Notes: a model not told the origin generated them from the sequence alone. A DNA stretch of 64,000 bases from Bifidobacterium pongonis (GCF_019331805.1 NZ_JAHBBE010000004.1:1-64000); one strand, 5' to 3'; positions 8,650 to 16,808 are shown, counted from the stretch's first letter. A program made the numbers and translations.

Positions 8650-8773
8650 AGGGGAGAAGGGACGTATGCGTGGCCATTTGGCGATGCTGTCCCCATCTTT
8701 CGACGCTGACTAGGACGTGACCCCTCCATACCGTTTTCAGACAAATTCGGCCTGATTTTGTCTGATTTCGGTA
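8650..8773. repeat. 124-bp direct duplication inside cluster B (second copy)
   Basis: This is the second copy of the unit at 8101-8224, 549 bp downstream in the same orientation. The sequence that follows it (TGGGAAGGTGGGTGGCTGTT) instead matches what follows the palindrome at 8490-8534, so the junction has been reshuffled. Confidence 0.88.
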
Positions 8774-8892
8774 TGGGAAGGTGGGTGGCTGTTTGGGGAA
8801 GCTGTCTTTGTTTGGATGTGCAACAGGAATTCGCTTTCAGGAAAAACCCAAGAATCGTCCAGTTTCGGGCTAGGGTGTTGCTAGCCAACCGC

Positions 8893-8909
8893 CATGCTGC
8901 GGGAGCATG
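8893..8909. promoter_or_regulatory. Possible operator: CATGCT-N5-AGCATG
   Basis: A perfect 6-bp inverted repeat with a 5-bp spacer lies 60 bp upstream of the permease start. It has the size of a dimeric repressor site. No regulator gene adjoins it and no promoter could be fixed, so this is only a candidate. Confidence 0.3.
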
Positions 8910-8968
8910 CTGGGCTGTGACGCGGCGGACATGGGGTCTGCCGCATGACATATGCCAAGGGAACCAGT

Positions 8969-10837
8969 ATGTTCGTGTTGAAGAATGCCTGGAGATCGGT
9001 CGTACGCAACGCCGGGCGCAACATACTTATCGTCATTATCGTCGCGGTGATCGCAGCCGCGGCCACCATAGGACTCGCCATCCGCAACGCCGCGCAAACC
9101 GCACGCGAAACCGGATTGAGTTCGACCACCGTCACCGCAACGATCGATGTGGACCGCGATCAGATGATGAACGGTGCCGGCCAGTCGTCGAGCAGCGACG
9201 GCAATCCGGACAAGGACGCCATGCGCAAGGCCCTTGATCAGGATTCGCTGACCTTGACCGATTATAAGAAATACGCCAAGGCGTCCAGCGTTCCGGTGAC
9301 GACGTACTATACGGAAACCACGTCGGTCAACGGCACCGATAGTTTCCAGCCGGTGGAGACATCCACGTCCAATAGCGAGCGCAGCTCGTCCGATTCCACC
9401 GATACCAACGCCGACTCCGGCTCCAGCAATTCCAGCAATTCCAGCAATTCCAACGATTCCAACGATGGCGGCAACGCTCCCGACGGTCAGAACGGCCAGA
9501 ACGGCCAGAATGGCCAGGGCGATCAGGGCGGCCACGGCGGCTTCGGCGGCATGACATCCGGCGACTTCTCCCTGGTCGGTTTCTCCTCCGATACCGCGGT
9601 ATCCAACGCATCCAACGGCACGTTCACCATGGCCAGCGGTAAGGTGTTCGGCTACGGATCGGATTCGGACGGCCAGGTCATCATCTCCCAGGCGCTCGCC
9701 AAGTTCAACGGTCTGAAGGTCGGCAGCACCATCACCGTCGAGGATCTGAGCGGCAGCGACACCACGTACACGCTCACCGTGGTCGGCATCTACAAGAACG
9801 ATACGTCCGCGGACATCGGTTCGCACGGTCCGATGGGCGGCACGTCGTCCGATCCGGACAACGCCATCTACACGTCGGTCGGCACGTTGAAGAAGCTTGG
9901 ATTGTCCACGGAATCCGACAGCGATTCCTCCGCTTCCACTTCCTCCACTTCCTCCGACTCCTCCACCCAGTCCACCCAGTCCACCCAAACCTCCGCTTCG
10001 CGCACCCAGCTGAGCTTCTCCTACGTGCTGGGCAGCAAGGACGATTACGAGACTTTCGCCTCCGACGTGAAGAAGGCGGGCCTCGATTCGAACCACAAGG
10101 TGTCGTCCGCCGACGTGGAGAACTACGAGTCGAGCTTGGTGCCGCTCGACAATCTCGCCAAGTTTGCGCTGACCTTGCTGATCATCGTGCTCGCGGTGGG
10201 TGCCGCGGTGCTCATCGTGATCAACCTGTTCAATATCCGCGAGCGCAAGTATGAGATCGGCGTGCTGACCGCGATCGGCATCACCAAGGCGAAGGTGGTG
10301 GCGCAGTTCGTGACCGAGCTGCTGATCGTCACGATGGCGGGTATCGCGATCGGTGTGGCGGGCGGTGCGGCCGCGTCGGTGCCCGTGTCCAACCAGCTGC
10401 TCGCGCAGCAGGTTTCGAGCCAGGAATCGCAGGCTTCCAGCCGTCAGGCGCAGTTCGGGCGTGATGCCGATATGCCGGGTGCGCCGGGGCAGGGTGGCCA
10501 GTCGGGTGATTCGCAGTCCGGCCAGTCGGATGGCAACAGTCAGTCGGATAGCGGCAGCCAGTCCAACGACGGCCAGTCGAACCAGTCGAATCAGCCGAAT
10601 CAGTCGAACCAGCAGCAGTCCGCACCGTCCGGCCAGAACGCGCCGTCCGGTAAGGGTGATGCGCGCGGATTCGGCAAGGCGGTCGAATACGTGAGCACGA
10701 TCAACGCCACCGTCAACTTCAAGATCATCGGCGAACTGGTGCTGATCGGCATCGCGCTCACGCTCGTCTCCGCACTGGTCGGTGTCGTGGCGATCGTACG
10801 GTACGAGCCGCTGCAGATTCTCGCCGACCGCTCCTGA
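8969..10837 (+). CDS. ABC transporter permease, FtsX/MacB type
   Basis: This 622-residue protein has one N-terminal transmembrane segment (residues about 18-40), a large extracytoplasmic domain and three C-terminal segments (about 396-423, 446-472 and 586-610). That is the MacB/FtsX permease layout, used for export or for mechanical signalling. The extracytoplasmic part has Ser/Asn/Asp/Gly/Gln-rich low-complexity stretches at about 138-195 and 315-344. The loop between the last two segments is another one (about 507-561, with GQSDGNSQSD and QSNQSNQPNQ). I chose ATG 8969 because AAGGGA lies 6 bp before it; ATG 8945 is in frame but lacks a site. The partner ATPase follows 49 bp downstream. The substrate is unknown. 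Confidence 0.88.
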   Translation: MFVLKNAWRSVVRNAGRNILIVIIVAVIAAAATIGLAIRNAAQTARETGLSSTTVTATIDVDRDQMMNGAGQSSSSDGNPDKDAMRKALDQDSLTLTDYKKYAKASSVPVTTYYTETTSVNGTDSFQPVETSTSNSERSSSDSTDTNADSGSSNSSNSSNSNDSNDGGNAPDGQNGQNGQNGQGDQGGHGGFGGMTSGDFSLVGFSSDTAVSNASNGTFTMASGKVFGYGSDSDGQVIISQALAKFNGLKVGSTITVEDLSGSDTTYTLTVVGIYKNDTSADIGSHGPMGGTSSDPDNAIYTSVGTLKKLGLSTESDSDSSASTSSTSSDSSTQSTQSTQTSASRTQLSFSYVLGSKDDYETFASDVKKAGLDSNHKVSSADVENYESSLVPLDNLAKFALTLLIIVLAVGAAVLIVINLFNIRERKYEIGVLTAIGITKAKVVAQFVTELLIVTMAGIAIGVAGGAAASVPVSNQLLAQQVSSQESQASSRQAQFGRDADMPGAPGQGGQSGDSQSGQSDGNSQSDSGSQSNDGQSNQSNQPNQSNQQQSAPSGQNAPSGKGDARGFGKAVEYVSTINATVNFKIIGELVLIGIALTLVSALVGVVAIVRYEPLQILADRS

Positions 10838-10871
10838 ACATTACGAACGTTTCTGAACATTACGAACGTTT
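10834..10871. repeat. Two 19-bp tandem repeats between permease and ATPase genes
   Basis: CTGAACATTACGAACGTTT is present twice head to tail (10834-10852 and 10853-10871), starting at the permease stop codon and ending just before the ATPase ribosome binding site GAAAGGA. It looks like a slippage duplication of the intercistronic spacer. Confidence 0.85.
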
Positions 10872-10886
10872 CTGAAAGGACCTGAT

Positions 10887-11663
10887 ATGACTGACAATAT
10901 CGAAACGACCGCGGCCGGGCTTGCGACCGATCCCATGATCGAACCCATGATCGAACCCGCCGCGCACGAGCCGAACGGTTCGGACACACCGAGCGCGATT
11001 CTTTCACTCGACCACGTCACGTATTCGTACACGAAGGGCGGCAAGAAGGTCATCAACGACCTGAGCCACGAGTTCCATCCGGGCAAGCTGATCGCGATCA
11101 CCGGGCCTTCGGGCGCGGGCAAGACGACCGTACTGTCGCTGCTGTCGGGGCTGACGCTGCCCACCGAGGGACGCGTGGTCTATGATGGCCGCGATCTCGC
11201 CACGCTCAACCGTTACCGGTTCCGTAGCCATGACATCGGCGTGATTTTCCAGAGTTTCAACCTGCTGCCCGCGCTCACCGTGGAGGAGAACATCGTGCTT
11301 TCCATGGAGGCGTCCGGGGTTGCGTTCGACCGCCCGAAGCATGAGGTGGTGCTGGAGCTGCTGCGGAAGGTCCGGTTGCCGGAGGAGTACGCCAAGGAGC
11401 GCATCCTGCACCTGTCGGGTGGCGAGCAGCAGCGCGTCGCCATCGCGCGGGCGTTGAGTTATGGGCCGAAGATCGTGCTGGCCGATGAGCCGACCGGCAA
11501 TCTTGACATGGCCACGCAGGATGACATTATGGCGATTTTCCGCAATCTTGCCCACGATGAGGGTAAGTGCGTGATTATCGTGACGCACAGCCCGGCGGTG
11601 GCTGAGCAGTCCGATGAGGTGTTCCAGCTCAAGCCGCTGCGGCGCGGCAAGCGCTCAGCGTAG
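10887..11663 (+). CDS. ABC transporter ATP-binding protein, MacB/LolD type
   Basis: This 258-residue ATPase has Walker A (GPSGAGKTT), the Q-loop (IFQSFNLLPALTVEENI), the signature LSGGEQQRV, Walker B ([12 protein letters not shown]) and the H-loop His (VTHSP). The FQSFNLLP and DEPTGNLD stretches are typical of the LolD/MacB/FtsE group that pairs with FtsX-like permeases. Some 40 residues precede the ABC core and contain a duplicated MIEP(M/A) run. GAAAGGA lies 6 bp before ATG 10887. It is the second gene of a two-gene exporter operon with the permease at 8969. Confidence 0.93.
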   Translation: MTDNIETTAAGLATDPMIEPMIEPAAHEPNGSDTPSAILSLDHVTYSYTKGGKKVINDLSHEFHPGKLIAITGPSGAGKTTVLSLLSGLTLPTEGRVVYDGRDLATLNRYRFRSHDIGVIFQSFNLLPALTVEENIVLSMEASGVAFDRPKHEVVLELLRKVRLPEEYAKERILHLSGGEQQRVAIARALSYGPKIVLADEPTGNLDMATQDDIMAIFRNLAHDEGKCVIIVTHSPAVAEQSDEVFQLKPLRRGKRSA

Positions 11664-11724
11664 ACGGGCGGCGATGCCGTCTCTGTCTGGCTGCGCTGTC
11701 CGGCCATTTCCCAGAGCAACCCTT

Positions 11725-11769
11725 GACCGGAATCGGACAAAATCGGGCTGTTTTTGTCCGATTCCGGTA
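11725..11769. repeat. Single copy (C) of the 45-bp intergenic palindrome
   Basis: This copy has perfectly complementary 17-nt arms: ACCGGAATCGGACAAAA at 11726-11742 and its reverse complement ending at 11768. It lies 62 bp after the ATPase stop codon and is the only isolated copy in the window. With no arm differences it gives the most stable hairpin of the family. Confidence 0.92.
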
Positions 11770-11843
11770 ATGAGGGAGGGGGATTCTCGGGGCTGTCGTT
11801 GTTTATCCATGCCGCTCGGCCACTACTAGCGATAGCACAGACG

Positions 11844-11877
11844 AAAGCGCCCGTTGCGATGGGGCAGCGGGCGTTTT
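11844..11877 (+). terminator. Rho-independent terminator after the ABC operon
   Basis: The stem CGCCCGTTGC (11848-11857) pairs with GCAGCGGGCG (11864-11873) with one wobble. It is followed by TTTT, while AAA on the left arm can extend the stem. It suits the end of the plus-strand ABC exporter transcript. Confidence 0.75.
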
Positions 11878-11907
11878 CGCGGAAGAAGGGAGGTGATGTA
11901 AAAGGTT

Positions 11908-11953
11908 GGAACTTTGGTCTTCCGAAGCGTTAGCTCCGGAAGACCAAAGTTCC
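11908..11953. repeat. Near-perfect 21-bp inverted repeat with 4-nt loop
   Basis: The left arm at 11908-11928 (starting GGAACTTTGGTCTTCCG) is complementary to the right arm at 11933-11953 with one mismatch; the loop is GTTA. It lies between the convergent ABC ATPase and fructokinase genes, after a separate terminator. Neither side has a T-tract. It could be a bidirectional terminator or the remnant of a small mobile element. Confidence 0.8.
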
Positions 11954-12017
11954 TTGGAACAACAGGGGAGCTAAAACCCGGGAGAGGCTCTCAGGGAAGC
12001 CCCTCAGCCCCGGCCGA

Positions 12018-12914
12018 TCACTTGCCGGCGGCGGCGAGGTAATCCGGGATCTGCTCCGGGTACTCCGGCCATGCGCCGTTCTGGGTGCACACGAATGCGG
12101 AGGTGTTCACGGCCAGACGGTGCGCTTCGACCAGGGAATCGCCCTGCAGGATGCGGGAGGCGAAGGTGCCGGAGAAGGAGTCGCCTGCGCCCACGGTGTC
12201 GACCACTTCGACGCGGGCGGTTTCCACGGTGGAGGTTTCGCCCTTCTTGGAGATGATCGTGGAGTAGGCGGCGCCGGCGGTCAGGATCACGTAGTCGAGG
12301 TCGAACTTCTCCATGAACCAGCGGCTGGCGTCTTCGCCGGAGGTGCCGCGGATGTCGAACATGTCGCGCAGCAGCAGGAGCTCCTCATCGTTGATCTTGA
12401 ACACGGTGGCGTAGCCGAGCAGTTCTTCGATGAGCTCCTTGGAGTAGTGGTCGCCGCGCAGGTTGATGTCGAAGAACTTCATGGCGCCCGGCTTGGCGTG
12501 CTTGAGCAGCTCGGTGATGGTGGCGTGGGATTCGGGGGAGCGCAGCGCCAGGGTGCCGTAGCAGATGGCGTCGGCCTGCTGTACGATGTCGATGAGCTGG
12601 CGGGTGTAGAGGATGTGATCCCAGGCGACGCCCTTGACGATGGTGTACTCCGGGATGCCGTTGCGCAGTTCGACTTCGACGGTGGAGGTGGGCCATGCGT
12701 TGCGCTGGATGACGGCGTGGATGCCGGCCTTGGCGGTTTCGGCCAGCAGCTCGTCGCCGAGTTCGTCTTCGCCGACGGCGCTGATGGAGTAGCCTTCGGC
12801 GCCGTTCTTCATGGCGTGGTAGGCGAAGTTGACGGGGGCGCCGCCTGCGCGCTTGCCGGTGGGGAGCATGTCCCAGAGGAGTTCGCCGAGGGAGAGAACG
12901 ATGGGTTTGGTCAT
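12018..12914 (-). CDS. PfkB-family carbohydrate kinase, probably fructokinase
   Basis: This 298-residue ribokinase-fold enzyme carries the first PfkB signature region (GGAPVNFAYHAMKNGAEG) near the N-terminus and the second near the C-terminus (DTVGAGDSFSGTFASRIL). The Asp of GAGD is the catalytic base. The N-terminus (VLSLGELLWDMLPTGKRAGG) resembles fructokinases that phosphorylate fructose to fructose 6-phosphate, which bifidobacteria feed into the fructose-6-phosphate phosphoketolase shunt. I chose ATG 12914, preceded by AAAGGAA. A ROK regulator lies 44 bp upstream on the same strand, so both probably form one transcript. The substrate is inferred from similarity; another ketose or nucleoside cannot be excluded. 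Confidence 0.88.
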   Translation of the reverse strand: MTKPIVLSLGELLWDMLPTGKRAGGAPVNFAYHAMKNGAEGYSISAVGEDELGDELLAETAKAGIHAVIQRNAWPTSTVEVELRNGIPEYTIVKGVAWDHILYTRQLIDIVQQADAICYGTLALRSPESHATITELLKHAKPGAMKFFDINLRGDHYSKELIEELLGYATVFKINDEELLLLRDMFDIRGTSGEDASRWFMEKFDLDYVILTAGAAYSTIISKKGETSTVETARVEVVDTVGAGDSFSGTFASRILQGDSLVEAHRLAVNTSAFVCTQNGAWPEYPEQIPDYLAAAGK

Positions 12915-12958
12915 GATGGGGTTCCTTTCGGTTGGTTGGTTGTGTGGTTGTCGGTTCG

Positions 12959-14176
12959 CTATTTCAAGTCGAAGAATTCGGAGGGGTGGTCGAGGAAGTA
13001 GCTGATGGCTACCGCCGCCGCGCCCAGCACCGCGGCATCGGTCGGTGTGGACGTGAGCCGTATGGTGGTGGATTCGTAGATTTCGGGTATCGCTCGCTGT
13101 TTGACGGTTTGTTTGACTTCGTCGAGCAGGGGCTGGCCGGCTTCGGAGACGATGTCGCCGATTACGATGGTGTGCGGGTTGAACGCGTTGAAGATGATGA
13201 GGCACCCGTAGCCGACGTATTTGCCGATGGTGCGGATCATGGCGAGCGCGGTTTCGTTGCCGTTGTTCGCGAGTTTGAACAGTTCGCGGCATGCTTCGGT
13301 GTGGCTCATGGCGGCCGCGCCGGGGATGAGCGTGCCTTCGTCGATGATCATCTGGTGGATGGCGGGGGTGGAGCAGTAGCGTTCCAGGCAGCCGATGTTG
13401 CCGCAGTCGCAGGGTTTGCCGTTCACGTCGATGGAGACGTGGCCGATTTCGGTTGCGGTGCCGAGTTCACCGTTGATGATTCGACCGTTGTCGATGACGC
13501 CCAGGCCTACGCCTTCGCCTACGAGGTAGTAGGCGAGGTTGGCGTTGCCGGTTTCGGTTTCGGGGTCGAACAGGTAGTTGGCGAGTACGCCGGCGCGGGC
13601 GTCCTGTTCGATGAGGACGGGTACGCGGAAGCTGCCGGCGAATTCGGTGATGAAGTTGACCGCGCGCCAGCCTTGCATGGAGGAGACGACCGCGGTGTGG
13701 CCGATGCCGCGCAGGTAGGGGCCGGGGACGGCCATGCCGATGGCGAGGATGGTGGGGTCGCTGTCGAGCAGTTGGCTGATGGTGCTGTGCACGGTGGCGA
13801 TGGTTTCGGTGATGGTTTCGTTGGACACGTAGGGGAGTGCGGTGAGGCTGGATGCGTGCCCGGCGAGGTCGAAGACGCCGATTTGTACGAGGGAGCGTGC
13901 GAATTTGACGCCGATGACGTGGAAGCGGGTGGTGTCGAGTGCGAGGCCGATGGAGCGGCGGTTTTTCGCGCCTTCGATGCCGCCGGTTTCTTCGATGGCG
14001 TTGGCTTCGATGAGCTGTGCGGTGATTTTGGTGATGGCGGCCGGGGTGAGACCGAGTGCTTTGGCGATTTGCGCGCGTGAGCTGGTGCCGTGATGGTAGA
14101 GGTGTTGCATGACTCGTGACCGGTTGGTTTCCGCGACTCCCGCCTGTGATGCGGTGTTGGGGTTCGCTGTGTTCAT
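12959..14176 (-). CDS. ROK family transcriptional regulator
   Basis: The 405-residue protein has an N-terminal winged helix (residues about 15-75, SRAQIAKALGLTPAAITKITAQLIE) followed by a ROK sugar-kinase-like domain. The zinc motif is complete: EIGHVSIDVNGKPCDCGNIG then CLERYC. Proteins of this form (NagC, Mlc, XylR) bind operators and release them when they bind a sugar or sugar phosphate. The start is ATG 14176 with AAGGAGG seven bases upstream. Transcribed just ahead of the fructokinase, it probably controls that gene and itself; a palindrome over its promoter is the likely operator. The effector cannot be read from the sequence. Confidence 0.92.
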   Translation of the reverse strand: MNTANPNTASQAGVAETNRSRVMQHLYHHGTSSRAQIAKALGLTPAAITKITAQLIEANAIEETGGIEGAKNRRSIGLALDTTRFHVIGVKFARSLVQIGVFDLAGHASSLTALPYVSNETITETIATVHSTISQLLDSDPTILAIGMAVPGPYLRGIGHTAVVSSMQGWRAVNFITEFAGSFRVPVLIEQDARAGVLANYLFDPETETGNANLAYYLVGEGVGLGVIDNGRIINGELGTATEIGHVSIDVNGKPCDCGNIGCLERYCSTPAIHQMIIDEGTLIPGAAAMSHTEACRELFKLANNGNETALAMIRTIGKYVGYGCLIIFNAFNPHTIVIGDIVSEAGQPLLDEVKQTVKQRAIPEIYESTTIRLTSTPTDAAVLGAAAVAISYFLDHPSEFFDLK

Positions 14177-14236
14177 GGTTGACACCTCCTTGCGTCGTGG
14201 TCGTTCATCGTCGAACCGTATCTGAACTTGGTTAAG

Positions 14237-14265
14237 ATATTAACACTGTTAATAAATAGCGGCAA
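14237..14265 (-). promoter_or_regulatory. Promoter and palindromic operator of the ROK-fructokinase unit
   Basis: On the minus strand a -35-like TTGCCG (14260-14265) stands 17 bp from a -10-like TAATAT (14237-14242). The perfect palindrome TTAACA-C-TGTTAA (14240-14252) overlaps the -10 and spacer. The position suits autorepression by the ROK protein. This is an inference from spacing and symmetry. Confidence 0.55.
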
Positions 14266-14335
14266 ACGTGTGGAGAATACGGCGTGTCGCGCTCGCAGGC
14301 GCGGGAATCCGCCATTGCCCAACGTGCCGATACGA

Positions 14336-14371
14336 GATGAGCCCGGCGGGGAATTCCCCACCGGGCTCATC
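14336..14371. terminator. Strong stem-loop between the ROK regulator and Nudix genes
   Basis: GATGAGCCCGG (14336-14346) pairs with CCGGGCTCATC (14361-14371), and an inner GGGGAATTCCCC continues the stem. It lies downstream of the Nudix gene, which is read leftwards, and upstream of the ROK promoter. No T-tract follows on either strand, so it may act as a transcript 3' end stabiliser rather than a classical terminator. Confidence 0.5.
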
Positions 14372-14470
14372 GCAAAACATGCTCGACATCACTCGGTATC
14401 GCTTGGTACTGCTCGGCACCACGCACTCGGCGCATATGCTCGGCGCGACCAGCGGCAACCGCAGCGGCTG

Positions 14471-14992
14471 CTACAACACCGTCCCGTCGAACTTGAACAG
14501 CGCGTGCGCGTCGCCCTGCGCCTTGGCGTCAAGATAGCGGCGGAACAACGCGAGCCGTTCCACACTGCTCGCCGTCATCGGCTCCGGCAGATCATCCCAG
14601 TCGAACCAGCCGACCTCCAGACTCTCATCGTCGCCGACGAACGGTTCCGCATTGCCGCCCGGCTTCAGCTCGCACAGGAACGAATGATCCATGTACTGCG
14701 TGATATCGCCGTTCATATAGGTGACGACGCGCGAATCCGAAATGACGGACACCAGATCGGTGACGATCACGTCGACGCCCGTCTCCTCCTTGACCTCGCG
14801 TGCCACCGTATCGGCGGGCTGCTCGCCCGGCTCGTTGATGCCGCTGATCAGCGCCCACTTGCCGTTGTCGGAACGCCGGCCCAGCAGAATACGGCCCTGA
14901 TCGTCGCGCGCCAGCGCGGTCACGCCCATCAGCCACAGAAGATCGTGGCCGATCTTTTCCCTGAGATCCAGTACGAATTGCGGTGTCGCCAT
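14471..14992 (-). CDS. Nudix hydrolase
   Basis: The 173-residue protein contains an intact Nudix box at residues 51-73 (G51-x5-E57-x7-R65-E66-x2-E69-E70-x-G72). It reads GINEPGEQPADTV and continues AREVKEETGV. The box binds the divalent metal that hydrolyses nucleoside diphosphates linked to another moiety. Nothing in the sequence fixes the substrate. The start ATG 14992 has GAGGAGC six bases upstream. It lies downstream of the aminopeptidase P gene on the same strand, separated by a short tandem repeat. Confidence 0.9.
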   Translation of the reverse strand: MATPQFVLDLREKIGHDLLWLMGVTALARDDQGRILLGRRSDNGKWALISGINEPGEQPADTVAREVKEETGVDVIVTDLVSVISDSRVVTYMNGDITQYMDHSFLCELKPGGNAEPFVGDDESLEVGWFDWDDLPEPMTASSVERLALFRRYLDAKAQGDAHALFKFDGTVL

Positions 14993-15014
14993 GCCAGCTC
15001 CTCTCAGCTCCTCG

Positions 15015-15054
15015 TCAACCGATCAACCGATCAACCGATCAGTCGATCAACCGA
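15015..15054. repeat. Five 8-bp tandem repeats
   Basis: TCAACCGA is repeated five times (the fourth unit is TCAGTCGA) and abuts the last codons of pepP. It fills the gap between pepP and the Nudix gene and looks like a slippage-prone microsatellite. Confidence 0.85.
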
Positions 15055-16644
15055 TCACGCGCGGGCACGTTCGGCCATCCAGGCCTCCACGTCGTCGATC
15101 TGCTTCGGAATACCGGCGGACAGCCATTCCGGGCCATCCTCGGTCATGAGCACGTCGTCCTCGATGCGAATGCCGATGCCACGGTACTCCGGCGGAATGA
15201 GCATATCGTCCTCGCGGAAGTACAGGCCGGGCTCGATGGTGAAGATCATGCCCGGGCGGATCTGCGCACCCTGATACGCCTCGAAGCGGGCCTGCGCGCA
15301 ATCGTGCACGTCAAGACCCAGATGGTGCGCCACACCGCAGGCGAGCCAACGGCGATGCTGCTGGCCTTCGGGGGAGAGGGACTCCTCGACGCTCACCGGC
15401 AGCAGACCCCACTCGTGCAGACGCTCGGCGATCACGCGCATGCAGGCATGATGGATATCGCAATACGTGGCACCCACCTTCGCGGCCTCGAAACCGGCCT
15501 GCTGCGAGTCGAGCACCGCCTGGTACAGGCGCTTCTGCAAATCGGTGAACTTGCCGTTCGTCGGGAACGTGCGGGTGATGTCGGCGGTGTACAGCGAATC
15601 GACCTCCACGCCGGCGTCCACCAGCAGCAGATCGCCGTTGCGCACCACGCCCGTGTTGCGCATCCAGTGCAGGATCGGGGCGTGCGGTCCGGAAGCGACG
15701 ATCGAATCGTAGCCCACCGCGTTGCCCAGCTCGCGGGACACGGAGTTGAACGCGCCCTCCAGAATGCGCTCGCTGCGCGGCTTGTCAAGCGCGGACGGCA
15801 GCTTGGAAAGCAGACGGTCGAAACCGGCCTTGGTGGCGCTGATCGTCTTGCGCATCTCGCCCACCTCGTAGGCGTCCTTGCACATGCGGGCCTCGGAAGT
15901 GAACTCGCGCAGCTTGTCGTCGTCGGCGGCATTGCGATCCGGATCGGCGAAGCCGTTGGCCTTGCGCACATCGTTCACCAGCGCGGTGATCTGCGGATCG
16001 GTTTCACTCACGACACGCACGCGCACGGCACCGGCCTCGGTGCCGACATCCTTGCTCAGCGCGTCGGCCAGCTGCGCGATGTCATGCGTTTCGATACCGG
16101 TCATCGCCTGCATTTCGACCAGGCCGGCACGCGGGCCGACCCAGTATTCGCCGTAATGCGGGTTCATGAAGAAGTCGGCGGTGGAATTGTCGGCGCGAGG
16201 CGCGACGAACAGTTCCGGTACGTGGGTCTGACCGGCCTTCGCCTCCGGCGAATCCGGGTCGACGGGGTTGAGCACGAGCACGGCACCCGCCTCATAATCG
16301 GTGCCCAGACCCGTGTAATACGCGAACGTGGTGTCCGGGCGGAACATGTAATCGCAATCGTTGTTGCGCACCTTCGGCTGGCCTGCCGGGATCACCAGAC
16401 GCTCGCCCTCGAACGCCTTGCCCAGCGCCGCACGGCGGGCCGGGGTGAACTTGGAGGATTCCAACGGTTCGATATCCGGGTCCTCATCGGCCCAACCGGA
16501 CTTCATGAACTCGCGGAACGCGTCGGAATTCGGGCGCAGCGAACGGTTGTTCACGCGGTCTCCCATGGCCTGATCGTTGCCCGGCGCGGCGGCCTGTTCC
16601 GCCGCCTCGTATTCCTTGTCCTTATCGGTGATTACTTCACCCAT
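15055..16644 (-). CDS. pepP: Xaa-Pro aminopeptidase (aminopeptidase P)
   Basis: This 529-residue enzyme of the M24B family removes N-terminal residues preceding proline. An N-terminal creatinase-like domain (residues about 40-220) precedes a pita-bread catalytic domain. The five metal ligands are visible: two Asp in LLVDAGVEVDSLYTADITRT, the His in GVAHHLGLDVHD, and the Glu residues in IFTIEPGLYF and GIRIEDDVLM. I chose ATG 16644 because AAGGAG stands 5 bp upstream; the longer frame to 16728 lacks support. It probably acts in the cytoplasm in recycling proline-rich peptides. Confidence 0.93.
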   Translation of the reverse strand: MGEVITDKDKEYEAAEQAAAPGNDQAMGDRVNNRSLRPNSDAFREFMKSGWADEDPDIEPLESSKFTPARRAALGKAFEGERLVIPAGQPKVRNNDCDYMFRPDTTFAYYTGLGTDYEAGAVLVLNPVDPDSPEAKAGQTHVPELFVAPRADNSTADFFMNPHYGEYWVGPRAGLVEMQAMTGIETHDIAQLADALSKDVGTEAGAVRVRVVSETDPQITALVNDVRKANGFADPDRNAADDDKLREFTSEARMCKDAYEVGEMRKTISATKAGFDRLLSKLPSALDKPRSERILEGAFNSVSRELGNAVGYDSIVASGPHAPILHWMRNTGVVRNGDLLLVDAGVEVDSLYTADITRTFPTNGKFTDLQKRLYQAVLDSQQAGFEAAKVGATYCDIHHACMRVIAERLHEWGLLPVSVEESLSPEGQQHRRWLACGVAHHLGLDVHDCAQARFEAYQGAQIRPGMIFTIEPGLYFREDDMLIPPEYRGIGIRIEDDVLMTEDGPEWLSAGIPKQIDDVEAWMAERARA

Positions 16645-16772
16645 GTCTGCTCCTTGGCTCATTGATTCCTGATTCGATGGTTCCGCGGCTCCAAACGGCC
16701 CGCACAAGGCCTCTGGCCACGCCATCACACCATCGTCCCATCGTAGTCCACGCGCGGCCCGCGCACACCGTG

Positions 16773-16808
16773 TTTCCTATGGGGTTTCCTATGGGGTTTC
16801 CTGTAGGG
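16773..16808. repeat. Three 12-bp tandem repeats upstream of folC
   Basis: TTTCCTATGGGG occurs at 16773-16784 and 16785-16796, with a variant TTTCCTGTAGGG at 16797-16808. It lies in the 313-bp divergent region between pepP and folC. The only other repeat I see in this gap is TGTACGTATCG at 16905-16915 and 16938-16948, just before folC. Confidence 0.85.

Larger units (their letters stand above)
8057..8773. repeat. Cluster B of the 45-bp intergenic palindrome (7 copies)
   Basis: Seven 45-bp copies lie between dnaE and the FtsX-like permease gene: 8057-8101, 8180-8224, 8264-8308, 8380-8424, 8490-8534, 8606-8650 and 8729-8773. Copies whose left arm reads TACCGGAATCGGACA tend to alternate with copies reading TACCGTTTTC(A/G)GACA. 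The gap of 955 bp has no credible gene. The sequence between copies is partly repeated (see 8101-8224). Confidence 0.92.

Noticed and set aside
8057-8773. Possible CRISPR array
   Set aside because: The repeats are long palindromes with sequence variation, spacing between copies varies from about 39 to 78 bp, some spacers are repeated, and no cas genes are nearby.
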